From positions 1 to 64,000 of the forward strand of contig JAMSLZ010000006.1 of assembly GCA_026027325.1 (NCBI GenBank): 64,000 nucleotides of DNA, given 5' to 3'. Positions 31,074-41,541 of the stretch are shown here, piece by piece. Origin of the DNA: Actinomucor elegans. Its lineage: Eukaryota > Mucoromycota > Mucoromycetes > Mucorales > Mucoraceae. Position 1 is the stretch's first letter. Each line of letters begins with the position of its first letter. The translations under genes were made by a program, and so were the position numbers. The notes beneath the pieces were generated by a model. The model did no database searches and had not been told where the DNA came from. It saw only the letters and a list, made by a program, of their open reading frames with translations.

Positions 31074-34000
31074 ATGTCTGCTCAAGCCCCTGTTATTGAT
31101 TCTGGTGTCTCTACCATGGATGGTGTCATTTCTGGTCCCATTGGTGAAGTTGAGCAAGCTTTCTCCGAGAATCAATCAACTATTGATTCAACCCCTGATG
31201 ATGCCTCTGATGTAGTTCAAGCATTAACTGAAAACTCTAGAATGCTGTTTACTCGTTTGGCTGCCCTGGTTCGTCAAGATCCTAACTCTCCTGCTGCCAA
31301 CGAGGCATATGTGGCCTACAAATCTGCTGAAGAGAAGCTAGCCCACTTTAAACAAGCCCAAAACTCTTACCTCAAGATTATGGGTGAATCTTCATCCGCT
31401 TCTGGCCCTGTCTCTGCATCCCATCGCCCTGCGATTGTACCTGCTGGTCTTCCTTTCCTTCAATTGAGAGGTGAACATCAATGGAAGCCTCGTGAAGACA
31501 TGTATGACTCGGCTCATGACTTTTGCGTGTGCTTTGAGAAGGTACTCCGTGCCCATGTTCAAGATCTAGATGCTAATTGGGAGCGCTTGTTGCCTATGTG
31601 CTTGAACAACGAGCAAAACTCTTGGTTTGAAGAAGGATTGTTATCTAAGGGTATGTCTTGGTCTGCTGCTCGTTCTTCCTTGTTGGATCATTTTGATACT
31701 CCATATCGCAAGTTCTTGTTGATGGCCAAAGTTGGTTCCATACGTCAAGAAAGGTATGAAACCAACCGTGAGTATGCAAGCCGATTCCAAAAGTTGCGTC
31801 GTGAGGCTGGTATGGAAGACAACACGCAGCTAGCTGTCACTTTCTTTGTGTCTCTGCGTGAGGAGGTTCGTGGCCGGTCCCAACAAGCTATTGCTTGTCA
31901 TTTTGGCAAGAAATTACCTAACTCCATTGCTGAGCTCATTGATTTGGTGATCGCTTCAGGTGATGACTCGTCTTTCTTGTCATTGAATGGCAAACGTCCC
32001 CGAGTGGACTCTGACTCTGGTTCTTTGGACAACACTACACCTAATAAGGCCAATTATAAGGTCAATAAAGGTTTTATTCCGTCTCCTTCTCATAAGAATA
32101 GCAAGTTTCATGGTCGGGGATCTGGATCTGGTTCTAGTTCTGGTTCCAATAATAAACTCTGCCATTATTGTAAGCGAGTATGGAACTATGGACATCGCTG
32201 TAACGAATTTATAGAGGCTAAGAGTCATGTGAACTCTGGTGAACCTCGTTTCCAGCCCATAAGTCGCATGTCTGAGCGAACAAACGCTGGAAATATTGAT
32301 ATTAGTGAACAAGTTAATTCGCAGTTAAATCGGTGTGCCTTAGAATGTAAGTATTCATCTAAAAATACAATAACTAAGGATTTCAAAAATATTAACGATT
32401 CTATTACGTTTCCTATTCTCGTCATTAGAAGGAACTACATACCGGAACGTCTGGTGTCTATACTAGATACGGGTGCAAATCATAGCGCTATTAATAAAGA
32501 CGTTGTTAAAAAATTAAACCTACCTATACTTCCTATTTTAAATGATGACATCAAGCATATTAAATTAGCTGACTCTAAATCTACTGTAAAAAGAATTGGC
32601 ACTACAGAAGTCACCTTAAGATGCAATAACAAAACACTTACTCGTAAACTGGAAGTTATGGAACTTACAAATAATTACGATTTAAGTATTGGCATTGACT
32701 TAATGACTTCTTTTGGAATTGGTATAACTGGACTTCCTATAAAGTATGATGAATCCAATTCTGAACATAATAAACTTGACTCCATAAGACGATATAACAA
32801 TGACAGTGAATTGTTAGAACAAGTCAAACAAGAACTCAATGAGCTTGGCGATAATCCTACTGGAACCACAGAGGAATATGAACAAGCAATGAGTTATATT
32901 CAACCTTTCATAGCAGCAAATGAGGAAAGAACAAAAGGAAAGTTCTGCACTATTCCCGAAAGCGTGGTATACATTAATACACCACCTAACGTAACTGCTT
33001 ATCGTAAGCCATATCCTGTACCAATTACATATCATGAAGTTGTAGATAAGCAAATAAATGAATGGTTGAATGAAGGTTTTATAAAACGTGCTACTGGTCA
33101 TTCTGAATGGAATTGTCCTATAACAGTAGTTCCAAAAACCAATGGTAAAGGCGAAATAACAGGACATCGAGTCTGTCATGATCCTAGACACGTTAATGCA
33201 CTATTGCAATCGATTGATCGTATGCCATTACCTATTATCAATGAATTATTTGAAGAGCTTAAAGGCGCATCCATTTACAGTACTTTGGATCTGAAGTCTG
33301 CTTTCAATTCATTATTGCTATATCCTGATCATGCACATAAACTTAATTTCACTTGGCGTGGAATTCAGTATACTCCAATCGGCACTGTGTTTGGTGTTAA
33401 GCATGTATCAAGTGTCATGCAAAGGACAATGAGTATTGCTCTTGAAGGTATGCCATTCGCTAGATGCTTTGTAGATGATGTAGTAATTAAAAGTAACTCT
33501 ATCGAGGAACATAAGCATCACTTAAGCCTAGTAATTAATAAATTGACAGAAGTCAATCTTAAACTGCAACCCAAAAAATGTAAGTTTTTCCAGAATAAGA
33601 TCAATTTACTAGGTTTCACGATTGCTCCTCGTGGCATATCGATGGATCGTCGCAAGTTGATCAACGTTCTCGAGTTTCCTCGTCCACGTACTGGTAAAGA
33701 CATCATGAGATACACTGGATTGATTTCTTATCTGAGATCTTTAATTCCAAAAGTATCCACTTTAATGGCTCCTCTTGATGCATTACGCAATGAAAAATCA
33801 CTGGATAAGATCTGGAATATTACACATGAAAATGCTTTTAACAATCTAAAGAAAGCTTTATTAAATGATACAGTGATTTCGTATCCTGACTTAAATCATC
33901 CTTTCTGTGTAGCTACGGATGCATCCAACGTAGGAGTAGGTGCTGTCCTTTACCAGATCATAAACGGTGAAATAAAATACCTATCGATGATGGCTAAAAG

Positions 34001-35798
34001 CCTTTCCTCAAGTGAACGCAATTATTCCGCTACTAAACGTGAATTACTAGCTGTTGTGTATGCTTTGCAAAAATTCCATAAATACTTGTGGGGTAACCAT
34101 TTCACTCTGTATACGGATCATAAGGCATTAACTTACTTACACACACAAAAAATCGCCAATGCTATGATGGTAAATTGGTTAGATGTTATATTACAATATG
34201 ATTTTAAAGTCGTTCATTTGCCAGGCATCGACAATATTTTACCTGACACACTATCCAGACTCTTCGAATCTGAGCATCCTGAAAATGAACTGGGAGGGGA
34301 TAAAGCACTATATAATAAGAGCGCTACAATCGATAACCTACCCAGCGATGACAGCGGTGAATATATGACACCCGCGGATCCAGAAGAACGCAAGTTGCTC
34401 CTAATGAGAGAACACTTAAAGGGTCATTTTGCTTCTGATGCAATCTATTATGGATTAAAACGTAAAGGCATATACTGGGCTAACCTGAAAAATGAAGCTA
34501 TTGAACTAGTAAAGTCTTGCGTCCCGTGTCAGCAATTTAATATTGTGAAAAAGGGCTACAATCCATTAAGACCCATAACAGCATCATTGCCAGGTGATAG
34601 CTGGGGTATTGATTTAGCTGGACCATTTAAAACATCGATTCAAGGTAACAACTACCTGTTGATAATGGTCGACATAGCTACTCGTTACTGCGTATTAAAA
34701 CCCATTCCTGATAAGTCTTCCTTATCTATTGTCAAAGAATTAGTAAACCTCATGGTAACGTTTGGTATACCTCGAATAATCCAATCTGATAATGGAACAG
34801 AGTTTGTAAACGAAATGATGTCTTTATTAGCCGAGCATTCTGGTTTCGAGCATAGACTCATAAGTGCATACCATCCAAGGGCAAATGGCGTTAGTGAACG
34901 TTGGGTACAAAGTAGCGTAAATACTATAAAAAAACAAGTGAATGGTATGAATGCTGACTGGGATCTTTATGTTGGACCCACACAATTGTATTTAAATACT
35001 AAATACAATGAAAGAACTAAAACACCACCATTCACTTTAATGTTTGGTAGAAACGCAAATGACTTTGAAGATTTCAGTAAAGAAAAAGATAACGCAACGC
35101 GAAAGAAAATAAATAATGACCTTCAAGAAAAAGTCAAAATGATGACGGAAATAGTATTTCCTGCCATCTATGAGCGTACCAAACTAGTTACACAAAAGCA
35201 AAAAGAATCTTTTGACAAAACTCACAAGCTCATTGACATTCCAGTTGGTTCTGAAGTAATGGTCAAAGTGCTTCAAAAGAATAACAAGTTAGATCCCAAT
35301 TATATTGGAACTTATAAAGTACTTAGAATAACCAAAGGCGGATCTTATGTACTACAAAATGAAAAAGGTCAGATAGAACCACGTAACTATCCACCTTCAT
35401 TACTAAAACTTGTTAACGGTGATCCCATCAAATCCAATGATAAATTCTTCGATGTCGAAGCCATCATTGCCCATAAAAAAGTAAATGGCCAATATCTTTA
35501 TAATGTAAGATGGAAAGACTATACTGAAGAAGATGATACTTGGGAACCCAGTGAGAGTTTTGTTGATCCTAGATTCATTAAAGAATACTGGAAACGTATT
35601 GGTGTAATACCAGAGGATTTCTCTTGGAAACAAAAGTACAAGAATGATGTTATTAATAAATCTCCAAAATTACTATCAGGTAAACGAGAAATACCATCCA
35701 CTTCTTATAATACTAGTTACCCTAATTCTCAATTAAATATGCATAAAAGCAGCAGTAATTACAAGGTAACAAGTAATAAAAGACTTAGACGGTATTAA
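31074..35798 (+). CDS. Ty3 Gag-Pol polyprotein with C-terminal chromodomain
   Basis: One ORF of 1574 residues. Gag occupies about residues 1-400 with a retrotransposon-gag region (about 120-270) and a zinc knuckle (CHYCKRVWNYGHRC). Protease: DTG at about 465 (LDTGANHSAI). RT: FVDD at about 800. RNase H: TDAS at about 947. Integrase: H2C2 finger (HLKGHF ... CVPCQQ), then D (WGIDLAGPF, about 1180), D (QSDNGTEF, about 1236) and E (GVSERWVQ, about 1273). Chromodomain at about 1460-1510 (FFDVEAIIAHKKV, VRWKDY, DTWEPSESF). Gag and Pol are fused without a frameshift, as in Tf1-type elements. The chromodomain probably directs integration to methylated heterochromatin. Confidence 0.96.
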   Translation: MSAQAPVIDSGVSTMDGVISGPIGEVEQAFSENQSTIDSTPDDASDVVQALTENSRMLFTRLAALVRQDPNSPAANEAYVAYKSAEEKLAHFKQAQNSYLKIMGESSSASGPVSASHRPAIVPAGLPFLQLRGEHQWKPREDMYDSAHDFCVCFEKVLRAHVQDLDANWERLLPMCLNNEQNSWFEEGLLSKGMSWSAARSSLLDHFDTPYRKFLLMAKVGSIRQERYETNREYASRFQKLRREAGMEDNTQLAVTFFVSLREEVRGRSQQAIACHFGKKLPNSIAELIDLVIASGDDSSFLSLNGKRPRVDSDSGSLDNTTPNKANYKVNKGFIPSPSHKNSKFHGRGSGSGSSSGSNNKLCHYCKRVWNYGHRCNEFIEAKSHVNSGEPRFQPISRMSERTNAGNIDISEQVNSQLNRCALECKYSSKNTITKDFKNINDSITFPILVIRRNYIPERLVSILDTGANHSAINKDVVKKLNLPILPILNDDIKHIKLADSKSTVKRIGTTEVTLRCNNKTLTRKLEVMELTNNYDLSIGIDLMTSFGIGITGLPIKYDESNSEHNKLDSIRRYNNDSELLEQVKQELNELGDNPTGTTEEYEQAMSYIQPFIAANEERTKGKFCTIPESVVYINTPPNVTAYRKPYPVPITYHEVVDKQINEWLNEGFIKRATGHSEWNCPITVVPKTNGKGEITGHRVCHDPRHVNALLQSIDRMPLPIINELFEELKGASIYSTLDLKSAFNSLLLYPDHAHKLNFTWRGIQYTPIGTVFGVKHVSSVMQRTMSIALEGMPFARCFVDDVVIKSNSIEEHKHHLSLVINKLTEVNLKLQPKKCKFFQNKINLLGFTIAPRGISMDRRKLINVLEFPRPRTGKDIMRYTGLISYLRSLIPKVSTLMAPLDALRNEKSLDKIWNITHENAFNNLKKALLNDTVISYPDLNHPFCVATDASNVGVGAVLYQIINGEIKYLSMMAKSLSSSERNYSATKRELLAVVYALQKFHKYLWGNHFTLYTDHKALTYLHTQKIANAMMVNWLDVILQYDFKVVHLPGIDNILPDTLSRLFESEHPENELGGDKALYNKSATIDNLPSDDSGEYMTPADPEERKLLLMREHLKGHFASDAIYYGLKRKGIYWANLKNEAIELVKSCVPCQQFNIVKKGYNPLRPITASLPGDSWGIDLAGPFKTSIQGNNYLLIMVDIATRYCVLKPIPDKSSLSIVKELVNLMVTFGIPRIIQSDNGTEFVNEMMSLLAEHSGFEHRLISAYHPRANGVSERWVQSSVNTIKKQVNGMNADWDLYVGPTQLYLNTKYNERTKTPPFTLMFGRNANDFEDFSKEKDNATRKKINNDLQEKVKMMTEIVFPAIYERTKLVTQKQKESFDKTHKLIDIPVGSEVMVKVLQKNNKLDPNYIGTYKVLRITKGGSYVLQNEKGQIEPRNYPPSLLKLVNGDPIKSNDKFFDVEAIIAHKKVNGQYLYNVRWKDYTEEDDTWEPSESFVDPRFIKEYWKRIGVIPEDFSWKQKYKNDVINKSPKLLSGKREIPSTSYNTSYPNSQLNMHKSSSNYKVTSNKRLRRY

Positions 35799-35818
35799 TC
35801 ATACCTGGGAGGGGATAA

Positions 35819-36127
35819 TGTTATAGAATAGAGATTATTGTATGAATAATAACTTATTCATTATCAATCTCATCTTTACGGAAGCACTTACGAGTTGATA
35901 TGTTTAAGATTCATGTCTCAGATGGATATATATCTAGAACATAGACCTATAACATAACATCTTCTTAAATCCTCTTCACCACACTTAGATAGACGATTAG
36001 TATAAATAGGTTTAGTTTAGACATAGTTATAGGATCTTCATCTTTATATTCATCTTTGTTAATAAAGCACAGTCTCAAAAAGTACTCTTTTTAGTCTTCT
36101 TTATTATTTCACTGTGCAAACACAACA
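35819..36127 (+). repeat. 3' LTR of the intact Ty3 element
   Basis: 309 bp, with the same sequence as the 5' LTR on inspection, preceded by a polypurine tract and followed by ATGGG. Confidence 0.95.
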
Positions 36128-36573
36128 ATGGGCCTCTAGTCTTTTTAGCAGTCGTAGCCTTGTAGGCGGTTCTTAGTTTGCTTTCTACTACTTGTTGACT
36201 CGTTGTCGCCTCTTGTTGACTAGCTATAGGGGTTTCTTGTGAATACTTGAGAAAAGCCTGAAAGCTACCGAAATCCATTATCCTTTTTATGTCTGGCTCA
36301 GCTTCTTTGACAGGCTTCTTCTCATCTACACCTGGTTGCCATTCGTGCCATTCTAAGGCAGTGGTTTCATACAAATCCATTTGAACTTCTACTTCTACTT
36401 CCATTGCAGTAACTTCAGGAATTTCATCAATAATGTTGAAGCAATGCATGTATTCATGGGGAACATTATTACACATTTTTACTTTAAAAAACTTGAAAAA
36501 AGAACAAGCACGTAAACTAAAAAAAACTTATGCGCAAACTGAAAAAACCTGATGCGCAAAAAAAAAAACTAGG

Positions 36574-37076
36574 TGTTATATCCGGTGCTAAAGACGAAGG
36601 ATATAATTTAAAATACAATAATAAAAGAATAGACAGTAAATGGAATCAGCTATCCTGATAGTAAAAGTTATTCTAATGTTTATTCACAATTCAAAATCAA
36701 GTCTTCTTTATATACATTTCATCAGAGCTTAATAGTGTAGCATTCAATATCTATCAGCACGCATGGCCGTACAACGGAGTCCAATCCCAGCAGCCACTAA
36801 TAAGCCGTTCAACCACGCATTGTTGTAATTGTATAACCCACGCGTTATTCGATATTCAGGTCTTATCTTGAGATACACTCGATACTACTCGATAGTATGA
36901 TGCCGCGTGTTTCTTGTAAGGATTATTGGCTAATAGTTCTAAGGATGACACATCGCTTGTATTTATGCAGGCCTCGTTAATCTGATTGGGTTATCAGATA
37001 GAGTCCGTGTATGACATAAATGAACAGTTGATTCCTTACTATTATGTCGATGCAAAATAGTAGGTGGAATACAACA
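36574..37076 (+). repeat. Solo LTR3 in the Tc1-like inverted repeat
   Basis: 503 bp from TGTTATATCCGGTGC to GGTGGAATACAACA, with CTAGG duplicated on both sides (36569-36573, 37077-37081). The interrupted inverted repeat can be read across using the intact copy at 56930-56950. Confidence 0.92.
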
Positions 37077-37149
37077 CTAGGTACGCAAAAAATTAAATCC
37101 TTGTGCGCAAAAAAAAAATCTGATGCGCAAACCGTTTGGAAAAAACCAA

Positions 37150-38040
37150 TACTTGTATAAACTAATTCTACCGTAACTTGCAAGTAATCGGCTAAACATG
37201 AATTATTGTTTCTGTTGAATCCGAAGTAGCTAAAGACCAAAGATTCACGTAATAATAATTATAAGACTTGATATGTAATCAGATTACTGATAGGTAATAA
37301 GATAGTTATTAATTGTTCTTTATTTCGATCATAAAATGAAGATGTATTTATATTAGTTAAAGGTCTTATGTTTAACCGACTGACAGGTACTGCTGAGAAT
37401 GAATGAATGAAACAATAATTCATGTTTAGCCGATTACTTGCAAGTTACGGTAGAATTAGTTTATACAAGTAAACGTACTGTTCTTGTATTATTACACTGA
37501 TGAGTAATGTTAATGACAAGTGATGATGAATCGATCTAGAAGCTTAATTGATTATGCATGATTGCTTGATTGGTGAAACCTGTTTGACGGGTCAATCAAT
37601 TACGCAGTTAGATAGCTTTAATTGAGACATATCGTATGTATAGCCTGTGAATATAAGCGTGTATACGACAGTTCCATTCATTCATTCTCAGCAGTACCTG
37701 TCAGTCGGTTAAACATAAGACCTTTAACTAATATAAATACACCTTCATTTTATGATCGAAATAAAGAACAATTAATAACTATCTTATTACCTATCAGTAA
37801 TCTGATTACATATCAAGTCTTATAATTATTATTACGTGAATCTTTGGTCTTGTTGTATTCCACCTACTATCTTGCATCGACATTGTTGTAAAGGTGGTAG
37901 ATAGAGATTTTGAAGATAGAAATACTTTTAAAACTGTGGGTAGTTTTTATTATAGATCAAAAATTGATTAACTGGTCAAAAGGTGATAAAACGCATCTCT
38001 TATATACTTTTTCTCGATCGGCACTTAATTCTAAATTCAT
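37150..38040. repeat. Complex of nested inverted repeats without a gene
   Basis: 37150-37212 is inverted at 37411-37474, and about 37232-37430 is inverted at about 37667-37850. 37215-37250 matches part of the transposase relic at about 29015. 37853-37884 is a reversed LTR3 end. The region looks like LTR relics joined head to head. Nothing coding is supported. Confidence 0.6.
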
Positions 38041-38173
38041 TGTTGTATTCCACCTACTATTTTGCATCGACATAATAGTAAGGAATCAACTGTTCATTTA
38101 TGTCATACACGGATTCTATCTGATAACCCAATCAGATTAACGAGGCCTGCATAAATACAAGCGATGTGTCATC

Positions 38174-38844
38174 TGCGGTAAAATTAAAATATAAAAGCAG
38201 GTAGTAAGTCGATTATAACTTGGTTATAGTTTATTCAACTTAAATGTGATTAGTTATTTCTAACTAGTTTTTCTAGCTTGTATTTATACTCGTTGAATTG
38301 TGACTGAAGGTTATTTACTTGTGTTCATATAAGAAGTATAAGAAGGACGTATCTCTGTTTAAGGACTGTATCGCTGTATAAGGTAATCAATGATACTTTA
38401 GTATGTATGTGCTACATGTTATATCGAATATAATAAAGACTGTAAAAATAACCAGACTGATAAAACGAATTGATTTATTAAAGCATTAAAATGATGAGCT
38501 ATTTATACAAAATTGAAGTTCGGATTTAACTTGATATTATAGACGATTGAGTTAGTCAAAGACTGCGCTCATGGAGTTAACAAGGATTTAGAGTAATCCA
38601 TTCTAGTACGACTTTATGTTCGGTGATAGATAGTTTATGAAGGTTAGTTGCACTAAGCATTGATTTCCATATATATCTCTTAACCGACGTTACAAAGCTG
38701 TCAAAGCACAAGCTGAGTATAAGCATTGTCGAACATTGACCTGATTGGTGACGGACACTGAACAAGTCATGTTTACAACACTACAGCTAGGGCGCACAGG
38801 CCTCTAGTCTGTCTGTACTTCAATTATGTGGCTATTTCACCACA
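38174..38844 (-). repeat. LTR1, reversed, with LTR2 nested in it
   Basis: TGCGGTAAAATT to TTTCACCACA, flanked by TCATC on both sides (38169-38173, 38845-38849). The insert 38417-38780 lies inside. Confidence 0.9.
38417..38780 (+). repeat. Solo LTR2 inside LTR1
   Basis: 364 bp, TGTTATATCG to TTTACAACA, flanked by CTACA on both sides (38412-38416, 38781-38785). Confidence 0.92.
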
Positions 38845-39193
38845 TCATCCTTAGAACTATTAGCCAATAATCCTTACAAGAAACACGCGGCATCATACTA
38901 TCGAGTAGTATCGAGTGTATCTCAAGATAAGACCTGAATATCGAATAACGCGTGGGTTATACAATTACAACAATGCGTGGTTGAAAGGCTTATTAGTGGC
39001 TGCTGGGATTGGACTCCGTTGTACGGCCATGCGTGCTGATAGAGATTGAATGCTACACTATTAAGCTCTGATGAAATGTATATAAAGAAGACTTGATTTT
39101 GAATTGTGAATAAGGATGAGAATAACTTTTACTATCAGGATAGCTGATTCCATTTACTGTCTATTCTTTTATCATTGTATTTTAAGTTATAAT

Positions 39194-39478
39194 TGCGGTA
39201 AAAATTGAATAAAAAGCGAGTGAATCAGTTAGAACCGTTTTATCGGGTTTTATTGATTCAAAGTGAGTTTTGTTTTTCTATCTAGCTTGTATCTCTTGTA
39301 TTTATACTTCCAAAGAAATGGTCTCTTAGTAACAATCAAAGGTCTTTTTAATCTATGTTCATTCTTCATTAATTGTATTTTCAGCGGTGATTCAAAACTC
39401 CCTCTTTTGATGGATAGTTATTAAATGAATCCCGTCTTTTTAATATAATGTAGAATGTTATATGTGGATTTCACCACA
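39194..39478 (-). repeat. Solo LTR4 (LTR1-related) inside LTR3
   Basis: 285 bp from TGCGGTAAAAATTG to GGATTTCACCACA, flanked by ATAAT (39189-39193, 39479-39483). The ends resemble LTR1 but the body differs. A partial forward copy is at 40601-40747. Confidence 0.88.
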
Positions 39479-39512
39479 ATAATATCCTTCGTCTTTAGCA
39501 CCGGATATAACA

Positions 39513-39696
39513 GATAGTATGATGCTGCGTGTTTCTTGTAATGATTATTGGCTAATAGTTCTAAGGATGACACATCGCTTGTATTTATGCAGGCCTCGTT
39601 AATCTGATTGGGTTATCAGATAGAATCCGTGTATGACATAAATGAACAGTTGATTCCTTACTATTATGTCGATGCAAGGTAGTAGGTGGAATACAA
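39513..39696 (+). repeat. LTR3 3' fragment, forward
   Basis: Matches 36893-37076 and ends GGAATACAACA. It stands in inverted orientation to the LTR3 directly on its left. Confidence 0.8.
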
Positions 39697-39706
39697 CAGT
39701 AGGTAA

Positions 39707-40200
39707 AGAGAGTTGAATATATGGCTGACGTGGTGTTTCCTGCTATTAAAGAGAGAACACGTAAGGTTATCGAAAAGTACACAATGAAAAGACTTCAATA
39801 ATAAACATCACATTGTCGATATCCCAATGGAAACTCCCGTAATGGTCAAATGACAAGGTGGTCGACCAACATTGTTATCACCCGTATATGATGGGCCATA
39901 TACTGTAGTGCAAAAGACGCGTGTTGGCACCTATATATTAAAGGATAAATCGAACATGAGCTATTACATCACGAATACGTACACCTTTCGAACTCAAAAT
40001 TGTTACTATAGACTGATCTGCTATAAAAGAAGAACTGTTTGAAATCGAGGAGATACCAGACCATAAAGATGAAAATGGCCAAAGGTTATATCTTGTAAAA
40101 TGGGTAGGCTATGGTGAACGAGAGAATGGCCGGCTTCCAATCGATATATTCTCCTTTCCTGTCGCTATTGAAAAGGTTAGACATCTGAAGCGATAAAAAG
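39707..40200 (+). pseudogene. Ty3 integrase C-terminus and chromodomain relic
   Basis: Translates in pieces to the integrase tail (ADVVFPAIKERT, HIVDIPMETPVMVK, DGPYTVVQKTRVGTYIL) and a chromodomain (LFEIEEIPDHKD, LYLVKWVGYG), with stop codons and frameshifts. It is collinear with residues about 1350-1510 of the intact Ty3 protein. It is an old fragment of a related element, perhaps the internal part belonging to LTR3. A Lys/Arg/Ser-rich tail follows to about 40375. Confidence 0.75.
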
Positions 40201-41541
40201 GAGAAAGGTCCAAAACTCTTTCCAAAAGAAGTCAACACAATTCATCAAGTAAGAATGCAGTTGCTGATCAGAAATTTGACAATGCATCTCATAATAAAAG
40301 GAAGAGATCTGCTATGACATCCAAGGTAAATCATCCCAAATCGCAGAATAGTCGCAGTAAGAGAAGTAGAAAGTAAAAAGGAATTTTGAATTTGCACTTT
40401 CCTTGAACAAACAAAAATTAGTTACGCCACTTGACAGCTGGAATCGACTCACAGAAACAAAAAAAAAAAAAAAAAAAAAAGAAAAAAAAATATAGGAAAG
40501 TTTGAAGCGCTATTGATCGTATTTTGACAAAACATATATATAACAACTTACTAATCATTACTAAGTCGATCCAGTGTGCATTGACTCTAGTGGGGAAGTG
40601 TGTGGTGAAATTCACATATGAATACTGCATATATATTAAAAGACGAGATTCATTTAACTATCCATCAAAAGAGAGAGTTTTGGATCACCGCTGAAAAAGA
40701 CAATTAATGCAGAGCCAATATATATTAAAAAGATCTTTAATTGTTATTGTGGAGAAATAACCACATAATTGAAATACTAATAGACTAGAGACCCGTATGC
40801 CCTAGCTGTAGCACATACAAACTTAAGCATCATTGATTACCTTATACAGTGATACAGTCCTTAAACAGAGATACGTCCTTCATCTACATCTAACATAGGT
40901 CTAATTAAATAACCTTCAGTCACAATCCAACGAATATAGTATAAATACAAGCTAGAAAAACTAGTTAGAAATGATCAACTTTAAGCTTAATAAACTATAA
41001 CCAAGCTATAATCGGCTTTATTGCCTGCTTTAAATTTATTCCATAATAAAAAATAAATCTTGCAGGTAGAATTGATCCTTTCAACCATGTATTATCTATT
41101 TAACTCGAAATGGTATTTCTATGTAATGTTTTTAAACTTGCTATTATTCTGTTAGTCGATCGGTGCTCTTGCAAATAGCCAAGTTTATTATAAACACCCT
41201 CTACGAAAAAATTTTGTATAGTGAGGCTTTTAAAATGAAAACTAGTATGATATATGTATTTAATGATTAATATGTCATTGCTATAATATGAAAAGCAATA
41301 GTCTGTCATAGAAGAATGGATACAGTGCAATAATCAAGCTATTGAAAATAATGCACTACTTTACATGGTCAAATTAAAAAAGAACAGCATTATTACGCTT
41401 GGCACAAGTTTGAGTTGCTACTAATTGGCGGAATTCAGGTGTCTTTATAGAAACACGTTTCCGTTTATCTGGTGTATTGCCATGATGTGAATTGTCAAGT
41501 TAATGTTGAATTGTACAAAGGTTTCGAGCATCATTCAATGG
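40201..41541. other. LTR relics and non-coding DNA
   Basis: 40458-40490 is an A-rich homopolymer run. 40601-40747 is part of LTR4, cut by an old LTR1-like copy (40748 to about 41035). From 41040 to 41541 I see nothing recognisable; this is the border between the repeat nest and the host gene island. Confidence 0.55.

Larger units (their letters stand above)
30728..36127 (+). mobile_element. Intact Ty3/gypsy chromovirus, LTR5 family
   Basis: 5400 bp with 309-bp LTRs (30728-31036, 35819-36127) that look identical by eye, a perfect 5-bp duplication ATGGG (30723-30727, 36128-36132), a single uninterrupted gag-pol ORF and a polypurine tract (TGGGAGGGGATAA) just before the 3' LTR. Solo LTRs of the family occur at 29038, and fragments at 20945 and 29707. 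All parts needed for transposition appear present. Confidence 0.95.
30154..36476 (-). pseudogene. Tc1-like DD34E transposase copy 2, broken
   Basis: Starts at 36476 (MCNNVPHEYMHC) and runs to 36128, is interrupted by the 5.4-kb Ty3 element, and resumes 30722-30154. It matches the intact copy at 55373-56833 closely. Near 30172 there are two extra bases relative to that copy, shifting the frame after RRNFGR, and the C-terminal catalytic region is missing. It cannot make a working transposase. Confidence 0.85.
30154..37149 (-). mobile_element. Tc1-like element copy 2, truncated, interrupted by Ty3 and by solo LTR3
   Basis: Minus-strand copy of the element at 55166-57054. It retains one long terminal inverted repeat (about 36490-37149, split by LTR3) ending CCAA next to TA. 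The 3' part of the gene and the other inverted repeat are lost at 30153. Two datable insertions sit in it: the intact Ty3 (ATGGG) and solo LTR3 (CTAGG). Confidence 0.85.
38041..39512 (-). repeat. LTR3, reversed, with three other LTRs nested in it
   Basis: Starts TGTTGTATTCCACC and ends CACCGGATATAACA. It is interrupted by LTR1 at 38174-38844 (itself interrupted by LTR2) and by LTR4 at 39194-39478. Removing these leaves a sequence collinear with 36574-37076. Confidence 0.85.

Noticed and set aside
40418..40630. Minus-strand ORF with a poly-Phe stretch
   Set aside because: The Phe run is the complement of the A homopolymer at about 40460-40490 in LTR relic DNA.
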